A stretch of 64,000 nucleotides of DNA from Marivirga lumbricoides (GTDB lineage Bacteria; Bacteroidota; Bacteroidia; Cytophagales; Cyclobacteriaceae). Positions 6,943 through 15,598 of this stretch are shown in pieces. The translations under genes were made by a program, and so were the position numbers. The notes under the pieces are model-generated. The model was given only the letters and a program-made list of their open reading frames with translations. It searched no databases and was not told the DNA's origin. Position 1 is the first letter of the stretch; each line of letters opens with the position of its first letter. The stretch lies in assembly GCF_014636295.1 (NCBI RefSeq), contig NZ_BMEC01000015.1, positions 1-64,000 on the forward strand, in the 5' to 3' direction.

Positions 6943-7278
6943 ATGGTTAGCATTGGAGAGCGTATAACGCAGCTTAGGAAGCAAAAAGGCTGGTCACAAG
7001 ATGAACTGGCTAAACGCATTGAGTCTTCACGGGTAATGATTGGCAAGTATGAAAGGAGTGATAACTCCCCTTCTATCGAGGTCATTGTAAAGCTTGCCAA
7101 AGCCTTTGATGTATCCGTGGATTTCCTGCTCGGTGAAGGACAAAATGCCAACTTCGATAAAGAGATGGTAAAACGGCTTGATCAGGTGGAGAGCCTGCCC
7201 GATCAAGAAAAAAAACGCATATTTGATTACATGGACCTCATCATAAGAGATTATAAAACCAAAACTGCTTATTCATGA
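6943..7278 (+). CDS. XRE-family repressor (copy A)
   Basis: This 111-residue protein has a Cro/CI helix-turn-helix in residues about 5-60 (ERITQLRKQKGWSQDELAKR...SIEVIVKLAKAFDVSVDFLLG) and a helical tail that probably dimerises. It is divergent from the ATPase-recombinase genes. The GGTAAA/TTTACC palindrome in its promoter makes autorepression and control of the recombination operon likely. The other module has an equivalent regulator at 15599. The next gene overlaps it by 4 bases, so the two are cotranscribed. Confidence 0.88.
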   Translation: MVSIGERITQLRKQKGWSQDELAKRIESSRVMIGKYERSDNSPSIEVIVKLAKAFDVSVDFLLGEGQNANFDKEMVKRLDQVESLPDQEKKRIFDYMDLIIRDYKTKTAYS

Positions 7279-7715
7279 TTAACAAAAATATAATAATAGC
7301 TACAATATTAACTGTTTCGCACTTCACCTGTATATCTCAAACTCCTGACGATATTGTCAAAACTTTCTTTAGCAAATATGAACAAAATAATATGGAAGCG
7401 TTAAGCTATTTGTTTGATAGCAACGATTGGATGGGGGAATCAAAAGAGCAAATTCAAAATCTAAAAAGCCAATTAGCTGGCACTGTACAATTATTAGGAG
7501 AATATTATGGATATGAACTCTTAGCTAAAAAGAAGATAAATCAATTAGAATTGCATACTTATTTTATAAAATATGACCGCCAACCCTTACGATTTAGTAT
7601 TCTTTTCTATAAGCCAAATGACAAATGGCAGCTTCAAAACTTTAGTTTTGACGATACATTAGATAGTGAGTTGGAAGAGGCTTTACGTATTAATAAACTT
7701 GAGCTTAATGAGTAA
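7275..7715 (+). CDS. Secreted small protein, possibly NTF2-like
   Basis: This 146-residue protein has an N-terminal signal peptide (MINKNIIIATILTVSHFTCISQ). The rest has the helix-then-strands pattern of NTF2/SnoaL-like folds (DDIVKTFFSKYEQNNMEAL near the start, LRFSILFYKPNDKWQLQNFSF near the end). I do not recognise a specific family. It is cotranscribed with the XRE gene through a 4-base overlap and runs convergently into the membrane gene at 7728. The other module has unrelated genes in this slot, so it is cargo. An extra immunity role is possible but not shown. Confidence 0.6.
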   Translation: MINKNIIIATILTVSHFTCISQTPDDIVKTFFSKYEQNNMEALSYLFDSNDWMGESKEQIQNLKSQLAGTVQLLGEYYGYELLAKKKINQLELHTYFIKYDRQPLRFSILFYKPNDKWQLQNFSFDDTLDSELEEALRINKLELNE

Positions 7716-7731
7716 TTAAGCTCAAGTTTAT
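7693..7731. terminator. Bidirectional 17-bp hairpin covering two stop codons
   Basis: A perfect 17-bp inverted repeat, ATAAACTTGAGCTTAAT (7693-7709) with loop GAGTA and its complement at 7715-7731, separates the convergent genes ending at 7715 and 7728. It overlaps the last codons of both. T runs on each strand are short. Confidence 0.75.
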
Positions 7732-8000
7732 TTCACAAACATCTTCATAACAACGTTACCGATCATCATAAGAAGCCATATCGCAAAAGATGTAGACAAA
7801 GCTGTCAATGGAGCTATAAGCAAAGCAGATAATAGTCCCATAAGCCCAAAGGTCGGTTCATCATTAAAACTGACTGATTTTATACCAAATAATGATAATA
7901 ATCCTACTATCAAAAATAAAACTAAGTAAGCAAAAAAGATATTCCAAAAAAGCTTACCAAATAATCCACTAGGTAGATCTTTATACTTATTTAATTTCAT
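7728..8000 (-). CDS. Small membrane protein, candidate immunity to orphan RHS tip 2
   Basis: This 90-residue protein has two clear hydrophobic stretches, residues about 17-40 (LFWNIFFAYLVLFLIVGLL) and 52-85 (GLMGLLSALLIAPL...IWLLMMIGNVVM); the second may form two helices. It starts 12 bases after the stop of the RHS fragment at 8013, the usual position of an immunity gene. A membrane immunity protein fits a toxin tip that acts on the inner membrane. The family is not recognised, so the role rests on position. Confidence 0.6.
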   Translation of the reverse strand: MKLNKYKDLPSGLFGKLFWNIFFAYLVLFLIVGLLSLFGIKSVSFNDEPTFGLMGLLSALLIAPLTALSTSFAIWLLMMIGNVVMKMFVK

Positions 8001-8012
8001 AATTCTGTTTTC

Positions 8013-9680
8013 TTAAAAATCAATACTATTTTGAATACTTTCCATTTCTTTTGACATCACATCGAACGTATATTCTAAACCAGCTTCAATAAATGAGGCC
8101 ATACCTTTTACTGCTTCACCTACGTTAACAGAAGCTTCAACTTTAACAACGCTTACTTGAACCCCCACACCTACTTTAGCGGAATTATCAGCCGTAAACT
8201 CCATACCATTCTCTCCGACTGTCCCTTTCAAAGTAGGTTCTTTAAAAGCATCTCCACTGACATTTACCCCTTCATTGTTTGCAGTAACTTTACCTTCAAT
8301 AGCCGAAACAGATGTTTTAACTGAAACCGATGCAAAACCTGCCTCACCACTCGCACTCAACCCTTTTGCACCAATTTCTAAACCGTTTGGACTAGCTTTA
8401 CCAGAAACACTAACAGCACTGGCAGATCCTTTCAGTTGCAAAGGACCTACTTGTGCTTTGCCTCCTGCCCCATAAAGCTTGCCGCTTAAACTAACACTAC
8501 CATCTAATATTTTAGAAAAGCTTTGCTTAGCTGCTGACAGCTTAGTCATTACACTAGCTGATGGGACATATTTATCACAAATTGTTCCTGGAGGACAATC
8601 ACCAAAAGGATCGTTGTAACGAATTGGGTTGTTAAAGGAGTAGTGGTAAGGGTTCCAACTTTCTTGTCCAGCTGCATCAGCCATTGGGTCGACTTGCCAA
8701 AACCTTCCTAATGCCGGATCATAAACTCTAAACTTGGTGAAATCTACCCCTAATTCTGGAACTCTTTCTGTTTTAAAAGTCTTCTCCCCTGTTCCCTGAT
8801 TATAGAGATAATTATTCGCCTTTGAGTAGTTCCTTGTATAGCTATTAAAAGTCAGGCCGAAGGGAAAATAATCTGAGGCTTGTATCACCGCATTATGGTG
8901 ATGATCCACCCTAAAGTCATCCCAAAACACTTCCACTGTCTGCTGGCTTTCATTGCTGAGGAATACCATCAAATATCCATCCTGGTCAATGAGTATTTCT
9001 TCAAAAGAGAGCTTCTGGTGCATACCGCTGCCATCCCCCGGGTCTGCTGCGCTGGTGCTTAACCTGTCAAAACCACTGTTCAGGTAGTTGAAGTCCTTAT
9101 CCAGCATGATGTAGTTCAGGTAAGCCCTTGGGCTCTGCTCATTGGAGTTGTCTGCTATGGCAGCAGAGGTATAGCCGGAAGTTAAATTATCGGACACTAT
9201 ATTGCCTTCGCCTGTCACTGCCCCACCCGAAAGCATGTTCACCAAAGCAGTAATCAATGCGCCTGTATTAATGGCATCGTCCTGATTGGTGGCCGCGATG
9301 TATTTCCCATACACTTCTGCTTTTACTTTGTCGCCTTTGCTCACTAATAAAGATTTCATTAGGCCCACTGTTTCGTTGCTACCGCCTGCAAGCCTGTGGC
9401 TATTGTTTCCGCTCCTTTTCAATGCGCTTGTAAGCTTGGTTATTTGGTCGTAATTGTCAAAATATGGGTTGCTAGCAGTCTCAAAATCAGTAGGATAGTC
9501 ATCATCCCTTACCGCAAAGGTGGTGCGTACATTGCCCAAATGATCTTTTAAATGGTACTGGTAGTCCTTTAAGCACTTTTTTAACGCTTTTTCGCTTTTT
9601 TCCAGGGCTTTCCCTGTCAAAAACACGTTTTTTTCCGTGCCTCTCCCTCCCTGTCGATATGGTATTTTTAAACAGCCCAA
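8013..9680 (-). CDS. Orphan RHS core with glycine-rich tip (copy B, tip 2)
   Basis: This is a headless RHS fragment of 555 residues opening at a TTG (9680). Residues 1-39 come from the element-end repeat. Residues 40-268 are the shared core from YQYHLKDH to HHNAVIQA. Residues about 269-360 are the RHS-associated core end (FRVYDPALGRFWQVDPMAD, NPIRYNDPFGDCPP). Residues 361-555 form the tip, rich in G, S, A and V with short alternating repeats (GAKGLSASGEAGFASVSVK). Such a tip looks membrane-active or beta-structured, but I recognise no catalytic motif. It lacks a signal peptide and the YD-repeat shell, so it is probably silent until recombined onto the long RHS gene. Confidence 0.82.
   Translation of the reverse strand: MGCLKIPYRQGGRGTEKNVFLTGKALEKSEKALKKCLKDYQYHLKDHLGNVRTTFAVRDDDYPTDFETASNPYFDNYDQITKLTSALKRSGNNSHRLAGGSNETVGLMKSLLVSKGDKVKAEVYGKYIAATNQDDAINTGALITALVNMLSGGAVTGEGNIVSDNLTSGYTSAAIADNSNEQSPRAYLNYIMLDKDFNYLNSGFDRLSTSAADPGDGSGMHQKLSFEEILIDQDGYLMVFLSNESQQTVEVFWDDFRVDHHHNAVIQASDYFPFGLTFNSYTRNYSKANNYLYNQGTGEKTFKTERVPELGVDFTKFRVYDPALGRFWQVDPMADAAGQESWNPYHYSFNNPIRYNDPFGDCPPGTICDKYVPSASVMTKLSAAKQSFSKILDGSVSLSGKLYGAGGKAQVGPLQLKGSASAVSVSGKASPNGLEIGAKGLSASGEAGFASVSVKTSVSAIEGKVTANNEGVNVSGDAFKEPTLKGTVGENGMEFTADNSAKVGVGVQVSVVKVEASVNVGEAVKGMASFIEAGLEYTFDVMSKEMESIQNSIDF
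8877..9563 (-). repeat. RHS core repeat, copy B
   Basis: This is the second of three direct copies of the core block (others at 129-815 and 17991-18677). Recombination with 17991-18677 would remove about 9.1 kb and put tip 2 on the full-length RHS protein in frame. Confidence 0.8.
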
Positions 9681-10004
9681 TGCGCTTTCAATATACTAAT
9701 TTTACTTGATATTCATAATGGAGATGGTCGCAGTTATAAGGTGTTCAGCACATGCATTCAGTCAGGCAGGGCAATAAAACCCGCCAAGCTGCTTACCCTC
9801 TTTCATCCCTTAAGCTTGTCATGTTTTTTGCTTCCTGTCCCCTTCGGCATTTCCTTAAAATGCATAAGCTTCACCATGTGTCTGGCTCGCTGCGTTTTGC
9901 TCGGCAGCCGCCCGCCAACTGGTCGGGCCGCTTTCTCACGGCTCGCGTGCTTCGCGATTGGATAACTGCGATTGTGTTTGCCTAACGCCCTTCGGTTGTT
10001 TCAT

Positions 10005-10069
10005 TTTTATGAGCGATGCAAAAAACTAGTGTTGATTTTTTGGCTGTTTTTTACATCGTTCATAAAAAC
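10005..10069. terminator. Long hairpin terminator (copy B)
   Basis: The structure is the same as at 1257-1321: a stem of about 23 nt just past the stop of the 108-residue gene at 10075. Confidence 0.6.
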
Positions 10070-10074
10070 GTTTC

Positions 10075-10401
10075 TTATTTCATCTTTCGAACTTCTTCAT
10101 ATAAATACCAGATATCATCAGGGCTTTTCATATGTTCTATTTGTGATTTTAGGTTTTCACCTCTGCTCTTCATTTCTGGATTTCTTTTAATTAGTACATC
10201 AATCGCTTTACTAAAATACTTTAAAACTCTTCCTACTATTTCACGGCACTCTGCAGGAGTTAACAACCTACTTTTTTCATTGAGTTTAATAGCTTGATAG
10301 GCTCCCTTTAGATCACTTAAGGTTTTTGATCTCTGGTTTTGATTAAGCACTCCACTTAAAAAGTCCTCTAATTCTCTGGTTTCTAAATAATAATCATTCA
10401 T
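10075..10401 (-). CDS. Conserved 108-residue protein of the element end (copy B)
   Basis: It is identical to the product encoded at 1327-1653, with the same start (MNDYYLETREL) and the same downstream hairpin. Two unchanged copies beside recombinase genes that have drifted suggest that the segment is kept uniform. No family, signal peptide or membrane segment is recognised. Confidence 0.55.
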   Translation of the reverse strand: MNDYYLETRELEDFLSGVLNQNQRSKTLSDLKGAYQAIKLNEKSRLLTPAECREIVGRVLKYFSKAIDVLIKRNPEMKSRGENLKSQIEHMKSPDDIWYLYEEVRKMK

Positions 10402-11143
10402 AATAACTGATATTTTTTGTTCGGCAGTAAAGGACTAATATTTGCATCATTAATCAGAGGACACAAAAAATATCACCTTTAAATAATTGATTATCAAAAT
10501 TTTAAACATCTCGGAAAAAAGTAAATGGCATCATTTTACTTTGCTGTTTTGCACTTGCTTTCCTGCCATTTGGTTTTTATCGGGATGCTCCAAGCGAACT
10601 GCTGCACTCCATTAAATGTAAATCTACTAACAGAGCGCGGAAGGTTTCTACTCACTAAAGATTTGATAATGATTGCCGGGACTACTCAACTTTCCTGACC
10701 TACGCTGTTTGCTCCGCGGGCCACTGCGGGTACCACCAGCCAGCCTGCCAAGGGGGAACGAAGCGCAGCGAAGAGGCTTGGCAGTGTCTGGCGGTGGTCG
10801 CAGGCCCGCCTAACTCTGGCTGTGGTTTTGTTTTTTTGCCTTTGCCCCGCAGGGATCAAACAAATCAAAAAAATAAAAGGGAACAGACGTGCCGAGGAGC
10901 GGATGGCAAGCAAAGGGAGGAAAATGCAAATGGGCTTTTTGAGGGTTAGCTAAATAGCGGAGCCCCGCCTTTTTGCGGGGTGGAGTGGTTTAAGGCGTGA
11001 GGATTTGCATTTTTCCGGACTGCAGCCTTGCTAGCCGCACCACAGGCACACCGCTTTTCCGCTACCAGCCATAAGCTGGGAGCGTACCGCCTGCAAGCGG
11101 TAAATCTTTTGGAACGGGATTTATATTAGTAAAACTGCCGGCT
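10402..11143. other. Noncoding structured stretch (copy B)
   Basis: It repeats the content of 1654-2355: an AT-rich part without genes, then a GC-rich part with a long hairpin at 10716-10809 and small hairpins at 10963-10980 and 11085-11102. The last 40 bases, to the HicB stop at 11144, are unique to this module and show nothing further. Confidence 0.5.
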
Positions 11144-11485
11144 TTATGCACTCTCTTTTGTTACTCTTGACCTAATTGCTTCTGCAACAAGATTGTTAAG
11201 TGAGGTCTTTGTCTCCATAGCTAAAAGAGCAGCCTTTTGATGCAATGTTGCTGGTATACGTACATTAAAGCTTCCTTTAAACGGCTTTTCAGGTGTTTTT
11301 CCAGCTGCTTTGCAATCGGCTAAATAAACATCAATAGCCTCCTTAAAATCAACTTCTAATGATTTGCCCGTTTCTCCTTCATAAGAGATCAGCCCTTTTA
11401 ACCCAAGTACTTTTCCATAAAGTAAATTATCTTCCTGGCTGTACTCTATACTTCCTGTATAACCTTTATATTCAAGATATTTCAT
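11144..11485 (-). CDS. hicB: HicB antitoxin
   Basis: This 113-residue antitoxin has the HicB partial RNase H-like fold at the N-terminus (KYLEYKGYTGSIEYSQEDN, GKVLGLKGLISYEGET) followed by a ribbon-helix-helix DNA-binding part (FNVRIPATLHQKAALLAMET, SLNNLVAEAI). It binds and blocks HicA and usually represses its own promoter. It overlaps hicA by 4 bases and follows it, the common hicA-hicB order. It occupies the slot that holds the ParDE-like pair in the other module. Confidence 0.92.
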   Translation of the reverse strand: MKYLEYKGYTGSIEYSQEDNLLYGKVLGLKGLISYEGETGKSLEVDFKEAIDVYLADCKAAGKTPEKPFKGSFNVRIPATLHQKAALLAMETKTSLNNLVAEAIRSRVTKESA

Positions 11486-11724
11486 AGCCCTAATATTTCT
11501 TTTACTTGTTTCATTTGATATTTTTTCATGATGCCGCTTGGATGTGGTTTATGAAGCATAACGGGAACCCCTTCACTATTCTCGAACTTTACCCTCGAAC
11601 CCGAGGTCTTTCCTATCTTCACTTCTTCAAAACCAAAATATCCAAGTAATTTAGCCATCTCATCATAATGAAAATCAGCTGGCATACTTAAAAACCTGTC
11701 AATTAATTTCTGCTTTTTAGACAT
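11482..11724 (-). CDS. hicA: HicA mRNA interferase toxin
   Basis: This 80-residue protein has the double-stranded-RNA-binding-like HicA fold: a GFEEVKIGKTSGSRVKF strand region and the HKPHPSGIMKKY motif, whose first histidine is the usual catalytic residue. HicA toxins cleave mRNA when HicB is lost. The start is 44 bases from the recombinase stop at 11771, so it may share that transcript or use its own short promoter. Confidence 0.9.
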   Translation of the reverse strand: MSKKQKLIDRFLSMPADFHYDEMAKLLGYFGFEEVKIGKTSGSRVKFENSEGVPVMLHKPHPSGIMKKYQMKQVKEILGL

Positions 11725-11770
11725 AACTCAAAGTAACTATATTTAGTTGCAATCTGCAAATTTATTTTCC

Positions 11771-12670
11771 TCATCCCAACGGATGGAACTTGTCCACTGC
11801 CACTTTCAGGCCTTCCATGTCGTTTTGTAAATAGGCTTCTGTGCTGAAGATGCGCCTGTGGCCTGCCATATACTGCACTTCCCTGATGTTGTATTGTTTC
11901 AGCCACAAAGTAATCACGCTTGCCCTGACCTGGTGGGCATTTTGCAACAAGGGCTGCTGCTTCCGTAACCGCTTAACAATCCTAATATGCATTTCCCTGT
12001 AATGCTGGTAACCTGTTATAAGCAATAAGTCGCTGTCCTGTTGGCCAAAGCTTTCCTGCAGCTCTTTCCTGGTCTGGTTGATATAACGATCCATCATAAT
12101 AATCTGTCCTGCATGTAGTGCCAATGTCCTTTCATTATAGTTCCTGCCCCTTCTGATGCTTACTTTCCCGTTCAGTACATCCACATCTTTTACATTCAGC
12201 CTGGATAGCGTGGTCACTTCCAGACCCTGGTACACCATCAAGCCTACTGCTATTTTATTCCTGATCGCTGATGCCCTTGCCGTGGGCTTGGTGTTCCTTA
12301 AATGCAGGTCATAGTCTGTATACAATGCTTCCAGCTGCTCCCTGCTGAGGTTCGGGTAGAGTTTCTTTGCCTGCTTGCTTTTGATGTTTAAATAGCCTGC
12401 AGGGTTTGTCGGGTAATTCTCCGGATCTGACTGGTGAAGGGCTTCAAAATAATGGGCTATGGCTATCATATAGCTCTGTACGGTGCGCTGGCTGATCCCT
12501 CTTTTTTTCAGGTGGCTAACATAATCCATTAGCTCGCTGTATTTGATAAAGCAGGGTTCAAGGTGCCTGGATGCTGCCCATTGCAGAAAGATGTCATTGA
12601 TTGCTTTGTAGCTTTCTATGGTACTCTTTGAGCATCCTTTTTTCTTCAGGTAATTGATGAGTTCTTCCAT
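11771..12670 (-). CDS. Tyrosine recombinase B, atypical active site (copy B)
   Basis: This is the counterpart of the protein at 2968-3876. It has the same SAM-like N-terminus, HQVRAS box, AGHRR and STEAYLQ tyrosine, and again GLE replaces the first catalytic arginine (YQGLEVTTLSRL). The ATG at 12670 was chosen over an upstream in-frame ATG at 12730. It lies one base after the TAA of recombinase A (TAA-A-ATG) and matches the other copy's N-terminus. The tight coupling supports a fixed ratio of the two recombinases. Confidence 0.85.
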   Translation of the reverse strand: MEELINYLKKKGCSKSTIESYKAINDIFLQWAASRHLEPCFIKYSELMDYVSHLKKRGISQRTVQSYMIAIAHYFEALHQSDPENYPTNPAGYLNIKSKQAKKLYPNLSREQLEALYTDYDLHLRNTKPTARASAIRNKIAVGLMVYQGLEVTTLSRLNVKDVDVLNGKVSIRRGRNYNERTLALHAGQIIMMDRYINQTRKELQESFGQQDSDLLLITGYQHYREMHIRIVKRLRKQQPLLQNAHQVRASVITLWLKQYNIREVQYMAGHRRIFSTEAYLQNDMEGLKVAVDKFHPLG

Positions 12671-12671
12671 T

Positions 12672-13646
12672 TTATCCGTAAAATTTTTCCATGATGTGGG
12701 TATATACTTGGGTGCTTTCAAGGCTGTCATGCCCTAAAAACTGTGATACTTTTTCTATTTCCATGCCCTGGTACAATAAATGCGTGGCGATGCTATGCCG
12801 CAATACATGCAGGTGGACGGGTTGGGTGATGGTAATTTGGTCATTGGGAAAAGGGTCATTGGGTGATTGGGGATTTGGGGTTTGTTCATTGACCAGCTCC
12901 ACCAGTTCTTTGAGTCTTTTGTTCAGGGTGTCGCCACATACACGCCCTCTTTTTCCCAATAAAAAAGCATCTTCTTTACTGTTTGGGTTGAGTAGCCTTG
13001 GTCTGCCTTCATAGCAATAGTTTTCCAGGTGCCTTGCGGTCTGTTTGCCAAAAGGCACGTACCTTGCTTTGCTCCCTTTCCCTTTTCTTACGGCCACCAG
13101 TCTGTTGTCAAAATCTATGTCGCCTATATTTAATGCTGTTCCCTCACTCCTTCTCAGCCCGCAATCATAGTACAAGGCCAACAAGGCTTTGTCCCGTAAG
13201 GCTTCCACTGGCTGGGTATCTTCTTCCATTCCGGCCACTTCATAAAGGGCTTTCACCTGGGCAATGCTCAGCGGGATTACTTCTTTGGGGTTAGGTGTTT
13301 CATGCGGGATGCTTAAGGCGGGGATTTCCATCCGTGCCTGTTTCCTTAAATATTCCAGCAGCCTTTCCAGTGCGTTCAGGTGGGTGTTTAAATAGTTGTT
13401 CGATAGGCCACCGCCTTGTCTTTGATTGGCTCTTTGACTCAGCTCTCTGTAATGGCTTTTGATTATAGGAATATCAATTTGGTTGACCTGCTGCTTTCCT
13501 TTGGATTCCATGTAATACAGCAACTCACGCACGTACACAGGAAAAGACTTTACTGTGGTAGGCGCATAGCCCAATACGTCCAGCCACTCGCCAAAGCTTT
13601 GTTCCAGATACCTGAAGGATGCGCTTTTTAAGGGTAGTTTTTTCAT
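12672..13646 (-). CDS. Tyrosine recombinase A, XerC/D-like (copy B)
   Basis: This 324-residue recombinase has every catalytic residue: CGLRRSEG, GKGSKARYVPF, HVLRHS, FLGHDS and TQVYTHI. It ends at MEKFYG, shorter than the copy at 3893-4936, which has about 60 extra bases before recombinase B. The N/P/D-rich loop (PNPQSPNDPFPND, about 12828-12890) is shorter than in the other copy but stays in frame. It is probably cotranscribed with recombinase B and HicAB. Confidence 0.92.
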   Translation of the reverse strand: MKKLPLKSASFRYLEQSFGEWLDVLGYAPTTVKSFPVYVRELLYYMESKGKQQVNQIDIPIIKSHYRELSQRANQRQGGGLSNNYLNTHLNALERLLEYLRKQARMEIPALSIPHETPNPKEVIPLSIAQVKALYEVAGMEEDTQPVEALRDKALLALYYDCGLRRSEGTALNIGDIDFDNRLVAVRKGKGSKARYVPFGKQTARHLENYCYEGRPRLLNPNSKEDAFLLGKRGRVCGDTLNKRLKELVELVNEQTPNPQSPNDPFPNDQITITQPVHLHVLRHSIATHLLYQGMEIEKVSQFLGHDSLESTQVYTHIMEKFYG

Positions 13647-13882
13647 ATTTTTAATTTTGCTTCGGTTGGTGTTTTCAGAACTTTTGAACTTTGCCTGTAA
13701 CTTATTGTAGCTCTTTGCTTTTAGTGGTTCATTGTGGTTATGAACTGGTAGTGAACCGCTCTGAACTTTGTACTTATTTCGTCCTGCTTTCTCTCTTATT
13801 CTCTGCTTCTCTCTTTCTCCTAATTCCTTTGGTTACGGTGCGTGTCTTATAACATCCACCGAGTACTACTCTCAGAGCAGTC
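13647..13882. promoter_or_regulatory. Conserved noncoding gap with two inverted repeats (copy B)
   Basis: It keeps the two motifs of 4937-5198. AGTGGTTCA (13723-13731) faces TGAACCgCT (13752-13760), and CGGTG (13836-13840) faces CACCG (13857-13861) around GTCTTATAACATC. The stretch TGCTTCGGTTGGTGTTTTCA, next to the recombinase start, is also the same in both copies. Confidence 0.5.
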
Positions 13883-15427
13883 TCACTTTTGCTTCTTTAC
13901 GCCTTCTAAACTACTCACAATCTTGTCCAGTATGCTTGTAATGCCGTTTTTTAGGGTTTCGTATTCGTCTAGTTGGCTAATTCTGTACTCATGAGCTTTT
14001 CCGCACTTTCCGGACACTTTTTCCACGTAGTCATATTCCTGTAATTGCACCATATACCGCTTCTGGTTGCTGGGATTAATCCGTAAAAACTGTCTCACTT
14101 CTTTGTTGGTAAATGTGCTTTTCTTCTCCATCTTCAGCCATGCTTTCAGCCACTCTAAATATTTCCTGCAGGCGGTGTTCAATGGGTCTGATTTACGGAT
14201 CAACACTTCCTTCATCAGTTGGTTGGCTTCCTGTATATCTTCCAGTGTGGTTTCTATATATTCTTCTCCCGTTTCTTTGTCGTATTGGTTTTCACGCTGG
14301 TATTGATGGTAAAAGGTGACTGCTTCAATAAAGGCCAGGTAATGCGCATTGCTTCTTCTTGGCTTGAACACTTCATCAGGGATTTTTAATTGTTCAGCAA
14401 AAGGATTTCTAATGCTCACAGGCTTTAATACTCTTTGGGTATTCTTTAGCAATTCTGCTATTTTGTGTTCTTCACTTCCATCTATTTTGCCTGCTGAGAG
14501 CTTCCGCTGGTAGCTCATGATTTTTTGATCCTGCTCTTTGCTTTCGTCTATATAGATTAAAAAACTGCGGTTGGCATTGTCTTCATACAGGCTTTCTTTG
14601 GTGGTACAGCCTGCCACGCTCACAGGGCCTTCCACTTTCAAAGTCACTGTCCGGGTTTCCCCTTTGGTATTCTTCACCGCCAGTGTTTTGGTAATGTGTT
14701 TCTTGGATTGGATTTCCCGTAACGGGTACAGCACGCTTTCTGCCCCGTCTAAATCTTCTATCAATATCAGTTTGTTCCTGAGTTCCTGCTGACCAAAATA
14801 ATAAAAGGCATTGCTGCTCAATGTGGTAATTTCCAGTTTGTCTTCTTCGGGGATCAAGGCACTTACTTTCTCTTGCAAATGGGTCTTTCCTATCCCTGAA
14901 CTTCCAAAGCTGATCACATGGAGCGGATTGTCTCGCTTTCGACTGGTAAAGATTAGATACATCAATAGCCTGTTGTTTTCCTCTCCTATCACGCCCGATT
15001 TCCCGATGTCCTCTTTGGTGCGTTTCATCAGGTTCGGGGCTTTCAGGTATTGCTGTGCTTGTTTAATTTCTTCGCTGCTCAGCTGTTTGCGCTTGTCCTG
15101 TGTTTGGACTTTTGCTTCTATTTCTTCCAGCCTGTAGGCTTCCAGTGCATCGGTCAGGTTTTCCAGTGCTGTGGCAATCACGCTGGTACCGATTTCTAAC
15201 CTTTCAGCCGTTTTCCTGCATAGTTTCTCCACCTGCGTGTCATTGTACAGGTCCAGGTTATGCCGTACCGCACTAAAGCCTTCTTCCGTACCGATCTTTA
15301 ATGTCACCCGCAACCTGTCCAGGCCTTCCAATCTGATACCGCCCAGGATCGTGATCTGAAGCATTCCGCTTTCAAAAGTCAGGTGGTCGGGGTTTGAAGT
15401 CTCTAATGTTCCTTTGGTTGTACTCAT
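13883..15427 (-). CDS. AAA-type ATPase of the element, helicase/primase-like (copy B)
   Basis: This homologue of the protein at 5199-6803 has the same Walker A (GSSGIGKT), Walker B (ILIEDLDG) and winged-helix-like tail (TNKEVRQFLRINPSNQKRYM). I place the start at the ATG 15427 (MSTTKGTLETSNPDHL) rather than 15475, because the upstream part overlaps the promoter and does not match the other copy. The linker before Walker A and the tail after it vary between copies, while the ATPase core is nearly the same. Its role in element replication or recombination is inferred. Confidence 0.7.
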   Translation of the reverse strand: MSTTKGTLETSNPDHLTFESGMLQITILGGIRLEGLDRLRVTLKIGTEEGFSAVRHNLDLYNDTQVEKLCRKTAERLEIGTSVIATALENLTDALEAYRLEEIEAKVQTQDKRKQLSSEEIKQAQQYLKAPNLMKRTKEDIGKSGVIGEENNRLLMYLIFTSRKRDNPLHVISFGSSGIGKTHLQEKVSALIPEEDKLEITTLSSNAFYYFGQQELRNKLILIEDLDGAESVLYPLREIQSKKHITKTLAVKNTKGETRTVTLKVEGPVSVAGCTTKESLYEDNANRSFLIYIDESKEQDQKIMSYQRKLSAGKIDGSEEHKIAELLKNTQRVLKPVSIRNPFAEQLKIPDEVFKPRRSNAHYLAFIEAVTFYHQYQRENQYDKETGEEYIETTLEDIQEANQLMKEVLIRKSDPLNTACRKYLEWLKAWLKMEKKSTFTNKEVRQFLRINPSNQKRYMVQLQEYDYVEKVSGKCGKAHEYRISQLDEYETLKNGITSILDKIVSSLEGVKKQK

Positions 15428-15471
15428 TTGATAACTTTTTTTTCGTGATAGCATATTTGTTATCAAACTTA
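15428..15471 (-). promoter_or_regulatory. ATPase promoter with inverted repeat (copy B)
   Basis: On the minus strand a -7 motif TAAGTTTG (15464-15471) follows TTTTG at about 20 bases. An inverted repeat, TTGATAAC (15428-15435) and GTTATCAA (15459-15466), spans the region from the -7 motif to the start codon. It is a plausible operator for the divergent XRE protein. Confidence 0.5.
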
Positions 15472-15598
15472 GCATATAAGTTCTATTAAGTCAAAACTTT
15501 TATGTTAATATTTTACACCGACTAAACATAAACACTCTCCATTAATTGATTTATACATACATATAAGCTAATTTTATACCTGTATTATAGTCTATCAT

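Larger units (their letters stand above)
9565..11103. repeat. 1.54-kb element-end repeat, copy B
   Basis: This segment is the same as 817-2355 apart from one base (10947). It includes the inverted repeat at 9728-9737 and 9962-9971, the hairpin terminator at 10005-10069, the 108-residue gene at 10075-10401, the long GC-rich hairpin at 10716-10809 and the terminal hairpin TACCGC-ctgcaa-GCGGTA at 11085-11102. Beyond 11103 the two modules differ, starting their HicAB and ParDE genes. Confidence 0.85.
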
